Shown piece after piece: positions 19,467 to 27,834 of a DNA stretch of 64,000 nucleotides. Below the pieces are notes generated by a model. The model made no database searches. It was given only the letters and a program-made list of their open reading frames with translations, and was not told the DNA's origin. The DNA is from an uncultured Alphaproteobacteria bacterium (GTDB taxonomy: Bacteria > Pseudomonadota > Alphaproteobacteria > HIMB59): positions 62,001-126,000 of the forward strand of contig CACDYZ010000001.1 of the NCBI GenBank assembly GCA_902557145.1, read 5' to 3'. Each line of letters begins with the position of its first letter. Positions within the stretch are counted from its first letter, which is position 1. The position numbers were made by a program, and so were the translations under genes.

Positions 19467-20663
19467 ATGATTTCAAATAGAGTAAATAACATAAAACCCT
19501 CTTTAACAATAGCCACAAACATGAAGGCACAGGAGTTAAAAAGGGCAGGAAAAGATGTAATTGTTTTAGCAGCTGGAGAGCCAGACTTTGACACTCCAGA
19601 ACATATAAAAAGTGCTGCTATTGAGGCAATTAATAATGGTTTTACAAAATATGTTCCAGGCAAAGGTACCCCTGACTTACAGCTTGCAATTCAAAAAAAA
19701 TTTCAAAGAGACAACAATTTAGACTATGAACTTGGTAATATTACAGTTGGAGTTGGGGGTAAACATATAATTTATAACGCTTTTTCAGCAACTATTAATA
19801 GTGGTGACGAAGTTATTATTCCCGCACCGTATTGGGTGAGTTATCCAGATATTGTTATTTTAAATGATGGAAAACCTATAATTGTTGAATGTGGTGAGCA
19901 AAATGATTTTAAAATTACACCTGAAGATTTAGAAAAGCATATTAACCCAAAAACAAAATGGTTAATGCTTAACAGCCCAAGTAACCCCACTGGATCGATG
20001 TACTCCAAAGAGGAACTAATGGCCCTTGGTGATGTTCTTCAGAAACATGAAAATGTTTACATTCTATCTGATGATATTTATGAAAAAATTATATACGACA
20101 CTAATGAATTTAAAACAATAGCAGAGGTTTGTCCTTTTTTAAAAGAGAGAACTTTAACTATGAACGGATTATCTAAGTCTTATTGCATGACTGGCTGGAG
20201 AGTAGGTTATGCTGCAGGTCCAACAAATCTCATCAATGCAATGAACAAAGTTCAATCCCAAAACGTATCCTCAACAGCATCTATTTCAATGGCAGCATCA
20301 GTGGAAGCACTCAATGGAGATCAAAGTTTTATCATATCAAACAATGAGTCATTTTTAAGGAGACGCAACTTAGTGGTTAAGCATTTAAATGAAACACCAG
20401 GATTATCTTGCAGAACACCAGAAGGTGCTTTTTATGTTTTTGCTTCTTGTAAAGGAGTTTTAGGAAAGACAACACAGTCAGGTAAGAAACTTTCCAAAGA
20501 TGGAGACTTTATGGATTATCTTCTTGAAGAGGTAGGAGTTGCGGGTGTACAGGGCTCGGCTTTTGGCTTAGAGGGTTTTTTTAGAATTTCTTATGCAACT
20601 TCTGACTCCATATTAGAGGATGCTTGCCAGAGAATTAAAGAAGCTTGTGCTAAGTTAAGTTAA
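19467..20663 (+). CDS. aspC: Aspartate aminotransferase (class I/II)
   Basis: A 398-residue fold-type I PLP aminotransferase of the alphaproteobacterial AatA/AspC type (2-oxoglutarate + aspartate to glutamate + oxaloacetate). Residues visible: GEPDFDTP near 37-44, PYWVSYP, LNSPSNPTG (169-176), the aspartate of SDDIY contacting the pyridine nitrogen, and PLP lysine K237 in NGLSKSYCMTGWRVGY. It is divergent from uvrB and converges on pyk with a 9-base 3' overlap. Specificity for aspartate rather than a related acid is inferred. Confidence 0.92.
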   Translation: MISNRVNNIKPSLTIATNMKAQELKRAGKDVIVLAAGEPDFDTPEHIKSAAIEAINNGFTKYVPGKGTPDLQLAIQKKFQRDNNLDYELGNITVGVGGKHIIYNAFSATINSGDEVIIPAPYWVSYPDIVILNDGKPIIVECGEQNDFKITPEDLEKHINPKTKWLMLNSPSNPTGSMYSKEELMALGDVLQKHENVYILSDDIYEKIIYDTNEFKTIAEVCPFLKERTLTMNGLSKSYCMTGWRVGYAAGPTNLINAMNKVQSQNVSSTASISMAASVEALNGDQSFIISNNESFLRRRNLVVKHLNETPGLSCRTPEGAFYVFASCKGVLGKTTQSGKKLSKDGDFMDYLLEEVGVAGVQGSAFGLEGFFRISYATSDSILEDACQRIKEACAKLS

Positions 20664-22091
20664 TTTACTCTCAGAAATTATTTTTGCTATTCTAAGAGTA
20701 TTAGTTGTACCAACTTTTCCAAAAGGAACACCCGCGGTGATGATTATTTTATCACCATGTTTTAATATTTTTCTTACTTTTGCAATTTTACAAGCGCGAT
20801 CTACCATTTCTGAGGATGATGAAATCTCATCAACTACGTCCATAAAAGTACCCCAAGTCAGTGTATTTTGACGGGCCACTTTTCTATTTGTTGTTAATCC
20901 AATTAAAGTTACATCAGGTCTCATTCTAGCAACTCTTAAAACAGATCTTCCTGTTTGAGAGAATGTAGCAATACAATTGCATTCAGCTATATTTGCCACT
21001 TCAAGTGCAGCTGTTGCTATAGCCTCTGTTGATGTCTTTACTACATTTAAATTGTAGTTTTGAATATTAGCTAAATATTTAGGATCACTCTCAACTCGCT
21101 TAATAATTTTATCCATCATTTCTACTGACTCTTTTGGATAATTACCAGCTGCTGACTCTGCAGACAACATGACAGCATCGACACCTTGGAATACCGCTGT
21201 CGCAACATCAGAGGCTTCAGCTCGCGTTGGTGTTGGTGAGTCAATCATACTTTCTAGCATTTGAGTTGCAACAATACATGGCTTTCCAAATTTTCTACAA
21301 GCCGCAACCATTGTTCTTTGGTGAATAGGAACATCTTCAGGATTTGTCTCCACACCTAAGTCTCCTCTAGCTACCATTATTCCATCACAATTCTCAGTTA
21401 TCGACTCAATTTCTTCCATGGCAGATGGTTTTTCTACTTTAACCATGACTTTAAATTTTGCAGGAATGAGTTTTTTTGCTGTAACTAAGTCTTTAGTGGT
21501 TTGAATAAATGAAAGAGCAATCCAATCAACATCAAGCTTAATTGCAAGCTCAAGATCTTTTTTATCTTTTGGAGTAATAATTTTTAAATCAAGTTTTGTA
21601 TCTGGTATATTTAAACCTTTATTATTTGAAATTTCGCCACCGTCGGTAACAACACACTTTATTGTAGATGAAGATTTTGATTTTACTTTTAATCTTACTT
21701 TACCGTCATTAACTAAAAGCCTTTGTCCAATAGCAATAGATTTAAAAATTTCTTTATGAGGTAAGTAAACACGAGAACTATCACCATCTTTTTTATTTTG
21801 ATCAAATGTGAATATTTGGTTTTTCTTTAATTGTTCTTTAACATTTAAAAACCTACCAACTCTGAATTTAGGACCCTGAAGATCTCCTAATATGCAAATA
21901 TAGCGGTCATATTTTTTTTCTAAATCACGAATGATTTTAACTTTTTTTTTGTGATCCTCATGATCGCCATGACTAAAATTTAGACGAAATACATCTGCGC
22001 CTGATAAAAATAATTCTTCGATTGCTTTTTCAGTTTCACAAGCAGGTCCTAAAGTAGCAACAATTTTAGCTTTTCGTTTTCTTAATTTCAT
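20655..22091 (-). CDS. pyk: Pyruvate kinase
   Basis: A 478-residue pyruvate kinase making pyruvate and ATP from phosphoenolpyruvate and ADP. Visible: the N-terminal KIVATLGPACETEKAIEEL and RLNFSHGDHEDH, the B domain, the active-site lysine block MVKVEKPSAMEEI with DGIMVARGDLGVE, ATQMLESM, and the C-terminal regulatory-like domain ending TNTLRIAKI. The length fits a full enzyme. It is divergent from the DUF1244 gene. Confidence 0.95.
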   Translation of the reverse strand: MKLRKRKAKIVATLGPACETEKAIEELFLSGADVFRLNFSHGDHEDHKKKVKIIRDLEKKYDRYICILGDLQGPKFRVGRFLNVKEQLKKNQIFTFDQNKKDGDSSRVYLPHKEIFKSIAIGQRLLVNDGKVRLKVKSKSSSTIKCVVTDGGEISNNKGLNIPDTKLDLKIITPKDKKDLELAIKLDVDWIALSFIQTTKDLVTAKKLIPAKFKVMVKVEKPSAMEEIESITENCDGIMVARGDLGVETNPEDVPIHQRTMVAACRKFGKPCIVATQMLESMIDSPTPTRAEASDVATAVFQGVDAVMLSAESAAGNYPKESVEMMDKIIKRVESDPKYLANIQNYNLNVVKTSTEAIATAALEVANIAECNCIATFSQTGRSVLRVARMRPDVTLIGLTTNRKVARQNTLTWGTFMDVVDEISSSSEMVDRACKIAKVRKILKHGDKIIITAGVPFGKVGTTNTLRIAKIISESKLT

Positions 22092-22138
22092 TTGATTTGT
22101 TTAGAAATTAATAAATAACATGATATTAGTAAAATACC

Positions 22139-22432
22139 ATGAGTAAAATATCTAAAGAGCAAGAATACAAAATCAAAGCTAATGTGCTTGATCATTTGAT
22201 TAACCATTTAAGAGAGAGAACCGATGTGCAAAACATAGATTTAATGAATCTAAGTGGATTTTGCAGAAACTGTCTATCAAAATGGTATGTAAAATATGCA
22301 AAAGAGGAAGACTATGATCTAGACTATGAAGAATCAAGAAAGATTATTTATGGAATGTCTTATTCTGAGTGGAAAGATAAATATCAATTAGAGGCAACAA
22401 AAGAACAAAAAGAACAATTCAATAAAAAATAA
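22139..22432 (+). CDS. DUF1244-family protein
   Basis: A 97-residue protein of the DUF1244 (SMc04008-like) family, recognisable from LDHLINHLRERTDVQNIDLM, NLSGFCRNCLSKWY and IYGMSYSEWK. It is small, charged and cytoplasmic, with two cysteines in FCRNC. The function is unknown. In alphaproteobacteria the family often sits next to pyk, as here (divergent, 47 bp apart). The M3 peptidase follows after 12 bases. Confidence 0.88.
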   Translation: MSKISKEQEYKIKANVLDHLINHLRERTDVQNIDLMNLSGFCRNCLSKWYVKYAKEEDYDLDYEESRKIIYGMSYSEWKDKYQLEATKEQKEQFNKK

Positions 22433-22444
22433 AGAATAAATTAA

Positions 22445-23833
22445 ATGTCTGACAAATTACCAAATTGGAACTTAGGAGATTTTTACTCTTCTATCAAAGA
22501 TGAGCAAATAGAACTAGATATAGAAAAATTTAAAAAATTTTCAAGTTCCTTTAACGATAAATATAAAGGAAAATTAATTATTCAAAGTCAAAAACTTGAG
22601 AGCATTATAAAAGAATACGAAGATGGTAATGAGCTCGGAGACAAGCTCGGAAACTATGCTTTTTTAATTTATGCAACAAATATGAACGATCAAGATACTG
22701 TTCAATTTTACCAAGGTATAAATGAAAAACTCACTGAAATATCATCTAGCTTAATTTTTTTTACTAATGAAATAAATGCAACAGATGACTTGGAATTTGA
22801 AAAATTTTTATTAAGTGCAGGTAAATACAAAAATTGGTTAATAAACATTCGCCGATATAAACAACATCAACTTGATGAAAAAAGTGAGATGATTTTCTTA
22901 GATAAAAATTTAACCTCTAATTCTTCATGGGTGAGATTTTTTGAAGAACAAATTAACGATTTAAAATTTAAAATAGATGATAAGGAGCTAAATAGTTCTG
23001 AGGCGTTAAACCTATTATCTGACCATAATTCAACGACGAGAAAAAATGCTGCTGTAAGTATTGAGAATGTTTTCAAATCAAACGTAAAAACTTTTTCTTT
23101 TATAACAAATACTCTAGCAAAAGATAAAATTACTAATGATAAGTGGAGAAAATATAACTCCCCCATCGACTCAAGAAATCTAGCAAATAATGTTGAAAAT
23201 GAGGTTGTGGACGCATTAACAGAGAGTGTTACCTCAAATTATAAGAATATTTCACATCGATATTATAAAATTAAGGCAAAACTTTTTAATCAAGAGAAAT
23301 TAAATTATTGGGATAGAAACGCTCCATATCCTGACTCACCAAATAAAAAGATTAATTGGTTAGAGGCTAAAGATATCGTGCTTCGCTCTTATGCTAACTT
23401 TGATGAGAGTTTTAGAGACATCGCATTATTATTTTTTAAAAATAGTTGGATTGATGCAGAGTTAAAATCAGGCAAATCACCAGGCGCATTTGCTGCGTCT
23501 ACTATTCCCTCTATCCATCCTTACATTTTGACAAATTTTCATGGAAAAACTAGAGATGTAATGACTTTAGCTCATGAGCTTGGTCATGGATGTCATCAAT
23601 ATTTATCCGCAAAGCAAGGATTACTTTTATCGAGCACACCCCTTACACTCGCTGAAACTGCAAGTGTCTTTGGAGAAATGATGACGTTTAGAACACTTCT
23701 AGATGACAGTGACCAAGAGGCAAGAAAATATCTATTAGCCTCAAAAATAGAAGATATGATTAACACAGTTGTTAGACAGATATCATTTTTTGAATTTGAA
23801 AAATTAGTTCATAACGAAAGAAAAAAAAGGTGA
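22445..23833 (+). CDS. pepF: M3-family oligoendopeptidase (PepF-like), catalytic part, split by a frameshift
   Basis: A 462-residue reading frame covering the N-terminal and catalytic part of an M3 metallopeptidase that degrades oligopeptides in the cytoplasm. The zinc motif HELGH is at 377-381 (TLAHELGHGCHQYL) and a Glu-rich ETASVFGE follows near 404. The frame ends early at TGA 23831-23833, directly after a run of eight A (23821-23828). Removing one A continues the family sequence without a gap into the +1 frame (GELSSDQLCDFWMKTQ). The full product would be about 584 residues, normal for PepF. The ORF may be a recent frameshift, a sequencing error in a homopolymer, or a site of transcriptional slippage. 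Confidence 0.85.
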   Translation: MSDKLPNWNLGDFYSSIKDEQIELDIEKFKKFSSSFNDKYKGKLIIQSQKLESIIKEYEDGNELGDKLGNYAFLIYATNMNDQDTVQFYQGINEKLTEISSSLIFFTNEINATDDLEFEKFLLSAGKYKNWLINIRRYKQHQLDEKSEMIFLDKNLTSNSSWVRFFEEQINDLKFKIDDKELNSSEALNLLSDHNSTTRKNAAVSIENVFKSNVKTFSFITNTLAKDKITNDKWRKYNSPIDSRNLANNVENEVVDALTESVTSNYKNISHRYYKIKAKLFNQEKLNYWDRNAPYPDSPNKKINWLEAKDIVLRSYANFDESFRDIALLFFKNSWIDAELKSGKSPGAFAASTIPSIHPYILTNFHGKTRDVMTLAHELGHGCHQYLSAKQGLLLSSTPLTLAETASVFGEMMTFRTLLDDSDQEARKYLLASKIEDMINTVVRQISFFEFEKLVHNERKKR

Positions 23834-24197
23834 GCTATCATCAGATCAACTTTGTGATTTCTGGATGAAAACACAATCTGAGAGTCTGGGTCCTAATATC
23901 GAATTAACTGATGGATATAAATATTTTTGGACTTATATCCCTCATTTTATCCATACCCCTTTTTATGTCTATGCATATGCATTTGGAGACTGTTTAGTTA
24001 ATATATTAATCCAACTTTATGATGAGGGACTCCCAAACTTTAAAGAAAGTTATATTGATCTTTTAAAAAGTGGTGGTTCAAAGCACTACAGTGAAGTACT
24101 TAAACCCTTTAACGTTGACCTTAAACAAAAAGATAGTTGGCAAAAAGGACTTTCAATGATTTCTAGTTTAATAGATGAATTTGAAAAGACTATTTAA
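23829..24197 (+). pseudogene. pepF: C-terminal part of the M3 oligoendopeptidase (other frame)
   Basis: This is the continuation of the preceding peptidase in the +1 frame, from GGT at 23829 to the stop at 24197. It holds the conserved C-terminal M3 region: DGYKYFWTYIPHFIHTPFYV followed by YAYAFGDCLVN, then a helical end. The first in-frame ATG is only at 23865, inside conserved sequence, so this is not an independent gene. The tail contributes substrate-binding Tyr/His residues in M3 enzymes, so the upstream piece alone is probably not fully active unless the frame is restored during transcription or translation. The ABC1 kinase starts 7 bases downstream. Confidence 0.8.
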
Positions 24198-24203
24198 GAT
24201 AAA

Positions 24204-25535
24204 ATGAAAGAAGATAACAATTTAGTTTCCAGAGTTAAAAGATACTCCAAAGTAACTACATCTATGACTTCGTTAGCGACTAAGTTTGCTGGAAAAAAGT
24301 ATTTAAATTTTGATTTAAGTGATCAAAAATATGCAGCTCAGATAACTGAGATATTGGGTAATCTAAAAGGCCCTTTAATGAAAGTTGCACAATTAAGCGC
24401 GACTATTCCTGATTTACTCCCAGAAGAATATGCAAGAAAACTTGCAGAATTACAATCTAATGCCCCTCCCATGTCATGGGTATTCGTTAAAAGAAGAATG
24501 AAAGCTGAGTTAGGAGAAAATTGGGAGAAAAATTTTACAGACTTTGACAAAGATGCAAGTTTTGCAGCCTCCTTAGGTCAAGTTCATAAAGCTAAATTAA
24601 ATGGTAATGAAATTGTTGCCTGCAAATTACAATATCCAGATATGTCCTCAGCAGTAATTGCGGACCTCAATCAACTAAAAATAATTTTTAAAATTTATTC
24701 TAGTTACAATAAATCAATTCAAATAAGAGAAATCTATAAAGAAATTGAGGCAAGATTAAAAGAAGAATTAGATTATAAATTAGAGCATCGCCACCTCAAG
24801 ATTTTTGAGTACATGCACAAAAAAAATACATTTATAAAAATTCCTAAAGTTCATAAAAAGTATTCAACCCAAAGATTATTAGTTATGGAATATCTTGATG
24901 GAAAAAAGCTTATCGAATACAAAAATTCCTCTCAAAAAGTGAGAAATGATCTTGCAAAAAAATTATTTATGGCTTGGTATTTTCCATTTTACAAATATGG
25001 AATTATCCACGGTGACCCTCACCTTGGTAATTACTCCGTAAACAAAGATAATAACATAAACTTGTTTGATTACGGTTGTGTGAGAATTTTTCCAGCTAAA
25101 TTTGTAAAAGGTGTGATTGATTTATATTTTGCCCTTAAAGAAAAAAATAACGAAAAAATTAAACTTGCTTATAAGGCCTGGGGATTTAAAGATATTGATG
25201 ACAAGCTTATGAATGTTTTAAATAAATGGGCTCTTTTTCTATATGACCCTATTTTAAAAAATGAAGTTAGAAAAATACAAGATTCAGACAGCGGAATATA
25301 TGGTGCTAAAATTGCCGGAGAAGTTCACAAAGAATTAAGAAAATATGGCGGAGTTAAACCACCCAGAGAGTTTGTATTTATGGACAGAGCCGCAGTTGGA
25401 CTGGGCTCTATTTTTATCCACCTAAAAGCAGAAATTAATTGGTATAAGCTTTTTCATGAGTTAATTAAGGATTTTTCTGTTAAAAATCTTGAAACTAATC
25501 AAAAAAACGCCATAGCTTTCTCTAAAAAATCCTGA
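24204..25535 (+). CDS. ABC1/UbiB-family (ADCK-like) atypical kinase
   Basis: A 443-residue protein of the ABC1/UbiB atypical kinase family. Visible: the KxGQ-like helix GPLMKVAQLSATIPDLLPEE near 55-75, the Ala-rich nucleotide loop FAASLGQVHKA, the invariant lysine in VACKLQYPD, LLVMEYLDGK, catalytic-loop GIIHGDPHLGNY and metal-binding LFDYGCVR. The family supports ubiquinone biosynthesis or lipid homeostasis through ATPase activity. It lies 7 bases after the split peptidase. Whether it serves ubiquinone synthesis is inference; coq9 is elsewhere in the window. Confidence 0.92.
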   Translation: MKEDNNLVSRVKRYSKVTTSMTSLATKFAGKKYLNFDLSDQKYAAQITEILGNLKGPLMKVAQLSATIPDLLPEEYARKLAELQSNAPPMSWVFVKRRMKAELGENWEKNFTDFDKDASFAASLGQVHKAKLNGNEIVACKLQYPDMSSAVIADLNQLKIIFKIYSSYNKSIQIREIYKEIEARLKEELDYKLEHRHLKIFEYMHKKNTFIKIPKVHKKYSTQRLLVMEYLDGKKLIEYKNSSQKVRNDLAKKLFMAWYFPFYKYGIIHGDPHLGNYSVNKDNNINLFDYGCVRIFPAKFVKGVIDLYFALKEKNNEKIKLAYKAWGFKDIDDKLMNVLNKWALFLYDPILKNEVRKIQDSDSGIYGAKIAGEVHKELRKYGGVKPPREFVFMDRAAVGLGSIFIHLKAEINWYKLFHELIKDFSVKNLETNQKNAIAFSKKS

Positions 25536-25621
25536 TCTTTTTAATCTGTAAAAGACTCCATTAAGTAACTATAACTAAACAAATTCAGGCTGATTTATTA
25601 AATATTTCAGTTTTTAATGAA

Positions 25622-25636
25622 ATAAACTTAGTTTAT
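25622..25636. promoter_or_regulatory. Perfect 6-3-6 palindrome just before the Fur-family gene
   Basis: ATAAACTTAGTTTAT is a perfect inverted repeat (ATAAAC / GTTTAT, 3-base centre) that ends 5 bases before the ATG of the Zur-like gene. Its position over the ribosome-binding region suits an autoregulatory operator. The sequence differs from the Zur-box-like palindromes downstream, so which protein binds it is open. Confidence 0.4.
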
Positions 25637-25641
25637 CTAAA

Positions 25642-26016
25642 ATGTTGACCAACGACCGTATAGTTTTAAAGATATTAAAAAATAATAGAAAAAGACCTTT
25701 GTCTGCGTACGATGTTTTAGACAAGTTTTTGAGAATTAAAAGAGTACAGCCTGCAACAGTTTATCGTTCTCTTAGAAATTTATTGGACCAAAACCTCGTT
25801 TTAAGACTTAATGTTTCAAAAAAATATATTGTGAGTAGTGAACCCCGTAATGAAAATGAGGTTTCTACTATTGTTTTGTGCAAAAATTGTAATGAATACG
25901 AAGAAATTAATATTAATAAAAATAAGATGAGTTTAGCTTATAACATTTTAGATCTAAAAAATTTTGACCTTAATAACTTTAGTGTTGAGATAATTTCAAA
26001 ATGTAAGAAATGCTAA
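25642..26016 (+). CDS. Fur-family (Zur-like) regulator lacking all histidines
   Basis: A 124-residue Fur-superfamily protein. The DNA-binding half has the Zur-like SAYDVLDKF and PATVYRSLRNLLDQN (about residues 38-52). The structural Cys4 zinc site is intact: CKNC at about 80-83 and CKKC at the C-terminus. The protein contains no histidine anywhere, so the His ligands that normally form the regulatory metal site of Fur/Zur/Mur proteins are missing. It is also shorter at the N-terminus than typical Zur (no TPQR helix). It may be a metal-independent or Cys-dependent regulator. Two Zur-box-like palindromes follow it, before an ABC importer. Confidence 0.85.
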   Translation: MLTNDRIVLKILKNNRKRPLSAYDVLDKFLRIKRVQPATVYRSLRNLLDQNLVLRLNVSKKYIVSSEPRNENEVSTIVLCKNCNEYEEININKNKMSLAYNILDLKNFDLNNFSVEIISKCKKC

Positions 26017-26031
26017 TGTTATGATATAACA
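26017..26031. promoter_or_regulatory. Zur-box-like palindrome 1
   Basis: TGTTATGATATAACA is a 7-1-7 inverted repeat with one mismatch and matches the alphaproteobacterial Zur operator pattern TGTTATAnTATAACA. It begins immediately after the Zur-like gene's stop codon. Only a plus-strand target (the ABC importer at 26474 or an unseen RNA) is available, since no divergent gene exists. Confidence 0.6.
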
Positions 26032-26108
26032 TAATTTGTATGAGAAAGATTTATTGTAATTAAAACATTTTTTAGAAAAAAATAAAAAAAAACAAAATTT
26101 TTTTTATT

Positions 26109-26117
26109 TTATCCACA
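26109..26117 (+). promoter_or_regulatory. Perfect DnaA box (TTATCCACA)
   Basis: An exact match to the consensus DnaA box TTATCCACA in an AT-rich spacer. A second identical box in the same orientation lies 172 bases downstream. Confidence 0.45.
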
Positions 26118-26178
26118 AGCATAATTTCATATTTTGAACTATCTAGGTTTAAAATATACATTGCAATAATTTTTTTAA

Positions 26179-26193
26179 TGTTTTGATATAACA
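26179..26193. promoter_or_regulatory. Zur-box-like palindrome 2
   Basis: TGTTTTGATATAACA differs from palindrome 1 at a single base and lies 162 bases further on. Two near-identical sites flanking one spacer suggest a shared regulator, most simply the adjacent Zur-like protein, acting on the ABC importer operon that starts at 26474. Confidence 0.55.
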
Positions 26194-26280
26194 TAACAAA
26201 ATATTAAAATTATTAAAAAAAAATATTATTTTGTAATACTAATAACAAAATTGATTTTTTTTATTCTTTAAAATTAAAAG

Positions 26281-26289
26281 TTATCCACA
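26281..26289 (+). promoter_or_regulatory. Second perfect DnaA box (TTATCCACA)
   Basis: An exact TTATCCACA, same orientation as the box at 26109. I saw only near matches (TTATCCACG, TTATCCACC) elsewhere in the window, mostly inside genes. Confidence 0.45.
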
Positions 26290-26473
26290 CAATTTTTTCT
26301 TTATTCTTAAATTTTTTTTTCTATATTCATAATGCTTTAAAATGAAATCAATTCCAAAAAACTTTTATTTTTGATCTAGATGATGAATTTTTTTTATAAT
26401 GTTTACAGGAATAAGTTTTACTTTCAGTTTTTATTCTGGAATAAGAACGAAAATTATAATAGGAGGGACATTT

Positions 26474-27814
26474 ATGTTCAATAATTTGAAACGAAAGTTT
26501 CTTGTTATCGCAACGATAATAGGAAGTTTATCAATGTTCTCTATACCACAAAACGTATCTGCTGGTGCGCATGAGCAGTACTTTCCAATTGCAAGTAGTA
26601 GGGTTGGTCCTTACTCAGCAATGGGAACAGGCTATTACGGTGCACAAATTGACTATCTAAATTATGTCAATATGAACGGTGGAGTTAACGGTGTTATGCT
26701 TACATACCAAGAATGTGAGACTGAATATAATGCTGTTAAAACAGTTGAGTGCTATCAGAGACTTTTAGAAAAAGACGGTCAAAGAATCGTTGTTTTTGAT
26801 ACATTAGGTACACCAGGTGCTTATGCTGTTATTAACAGAATGGCTGAAGATAATGTTGTTTTAGCTCAGTATGGTTATGGTAGAACCGATGGTGCTGATG
26901 GAACTGTATGGCCATGGGTTTTTAACGCAGCAAGTCACTATTGGTCTCAAATTGCAGTTAAATTAAAATTTATGGCTGAAATTGAAGGCGGTATCCCTAA
27001 CATGAAGGGTAAGAAAATTGTTCACCTTCACATTGACTCTGCTTATGGTAGAGAGCCTTTACCAGCTATGAGAGCTATTACTGAAGAATGGGGAATGGAA
27101 TTAGTAGAAATTTCAATTCCACCTCCAGGATTAGAGCAACAATCTCAGTGGCTTCAAATCAGAAAAGAAAAACCTGATTGGGTTACTTTCTGGGGAGCGG
27201 GTTCAGGTATGAACTCAACTGCTATGACGAATGCAGCCAGAGTTAACTTTCCAAGAGATAGAATGATGTACGTAACATTTGGAGCAGCTGAAGAGGATAT
27301 GTATCCTGCAGGTGACTCAGCTATTGGAACATACGCTGTTGCAAACGCACTACCAGGAGATGATTTTCCTCTAGTTGCAGCAATTAAAGAGCAAGTATAC
27401 GGATCAGGTAAAGGAAACCTCTCAGACGAAAGTAGAGTGGGATCTGTTTACTGGAACCGTGGTCTTGGAGCAGCTGTAATGTGGATTGAAGCTTTAAAAA
27501 ATGCCCAAGAAATGCATGGTAAAGTTGGAAAAGCTGTTACAGGTGCAGAATTTAGGGATGGTTATGAAGCTCTTAACATGACAACTGAGCGACTCGCTGA
27601 AATAGGTATTGAAAATATGGTTGCACCATTTTCAATTTCTTGTGAGAACCATGAAGGCGCAGGTAAGTTTGCCGTCATGCAGTGGGACGGAGAAAAGTTC
27701 AACCAGATTACAGGTTGGGAAGCTCCTTTAGATCCTGGATACATTCGTAGTTTAGTTGAAGACTCAGCAGCTAAGTTTGCAGCTGAGAACAACATAACTC
27801 CAAAAGAATGTTAA
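26474..27814 (+). CDS. ABC importer substrate-binding protein, Liv/Urt type
   Basis: A 446-residue periplasmic binding protein of the type 1 (Peripla_BP_6) family. Start chosen at ATG 26474 because AGGAGGG lies 6 bases upstream and the next residues form a signal peptide (MFNNLKRKFLVIATIIGSLS, cleavage near SAG-AHE). The mature protein has VGPYSAMGTGYYGAQIDYLN, GVMLTYQECETEYN and KKIVHLHIDSAYGR, as in LivK/UrtA-type receptors. Two ATPases and two permeases follow. The ligand (branched-chain amino acid, amide or other small molecule) cannot be read from sequence. The GC-rich hairpin after the gene probably keeps its message more abundant than the rest of the operon. Confidence 0.9.
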   Translation: MFNNLKRKFLVIATIIGSLSMFSIPQNVSAGAHEQYFPIASSRVGPYSAMGTGYYGAQIDYLNYVNMNGGVNGVMLTYQECETEYNAVKTVECYQRLLEKDGQRIVVFDTLGTPGAYAVINRMAEDNVVLAQYGYGRTDGADGTVWPWVFNAASHYWSQIAVKLKFMAEIEGGIPNMKGKKIVHLHIDSAYGREPLPAMRAITEEWGMELVEISIPPPGLEQQSQWLQIRKEKPDWVTFWGAGSGMNSTAMTNAARVNFPRDRMMYVTFGAAEEDMYPAGDSAIGTYAVANALPGDDFPLVAAIKEQVYGSGKGNLSDESRVGSVYWNRGLGAAVMWIEALKNAQEMHGKVGKAVTGAEFRDGYEALNMTTERLAEIGIENMVAPFSISCENHEGAGKFAVMQWDGEKFNQITGWEAPLDPGYIRSLVEDSAAKFAAENNITPKEC

Positions 27815-27834
27815 TTTGATTTAAATAAATCTAC

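Larger units (their letters stand above)
26032..26473. other. AT-rich intergenic region upstream of the ABC importer
   Basis: About 440 bases without a convincing gene on either strand, the longest non-coding stretch here. It is almost entirely A and T with long homopolymer runs. It holds a second Zur-box-like palindrome (26179-26193), two perfect DnaA boxes (26109-26117 and 26281-26289) and, at its end, the strong AGGAGGG ribosome-binding site (26461-26467) of the substrate-binding protein. An in-frame ATG at 26399 would extend that protein by 25 residues, but it lacks a Shine-Dalgarno and precedes the signal peptide, so I treat it as leader. Confidence 0.7.

Noticed and set aside
23865..24197. 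Independent 110-residue gene
   Set aside because: Its sequence is the conserved C-terminal part of the M3 peptidase in another frame, and the upstream bases of the same frame continue the family match.
26399..26473. ATG at 26399 as the start of the binding protein
   Set aside because: It has no Shine-Dalgarno and adds 25 residues before a clear signal peptide; ATG 26474 has AGGAGGG six bases upstream.
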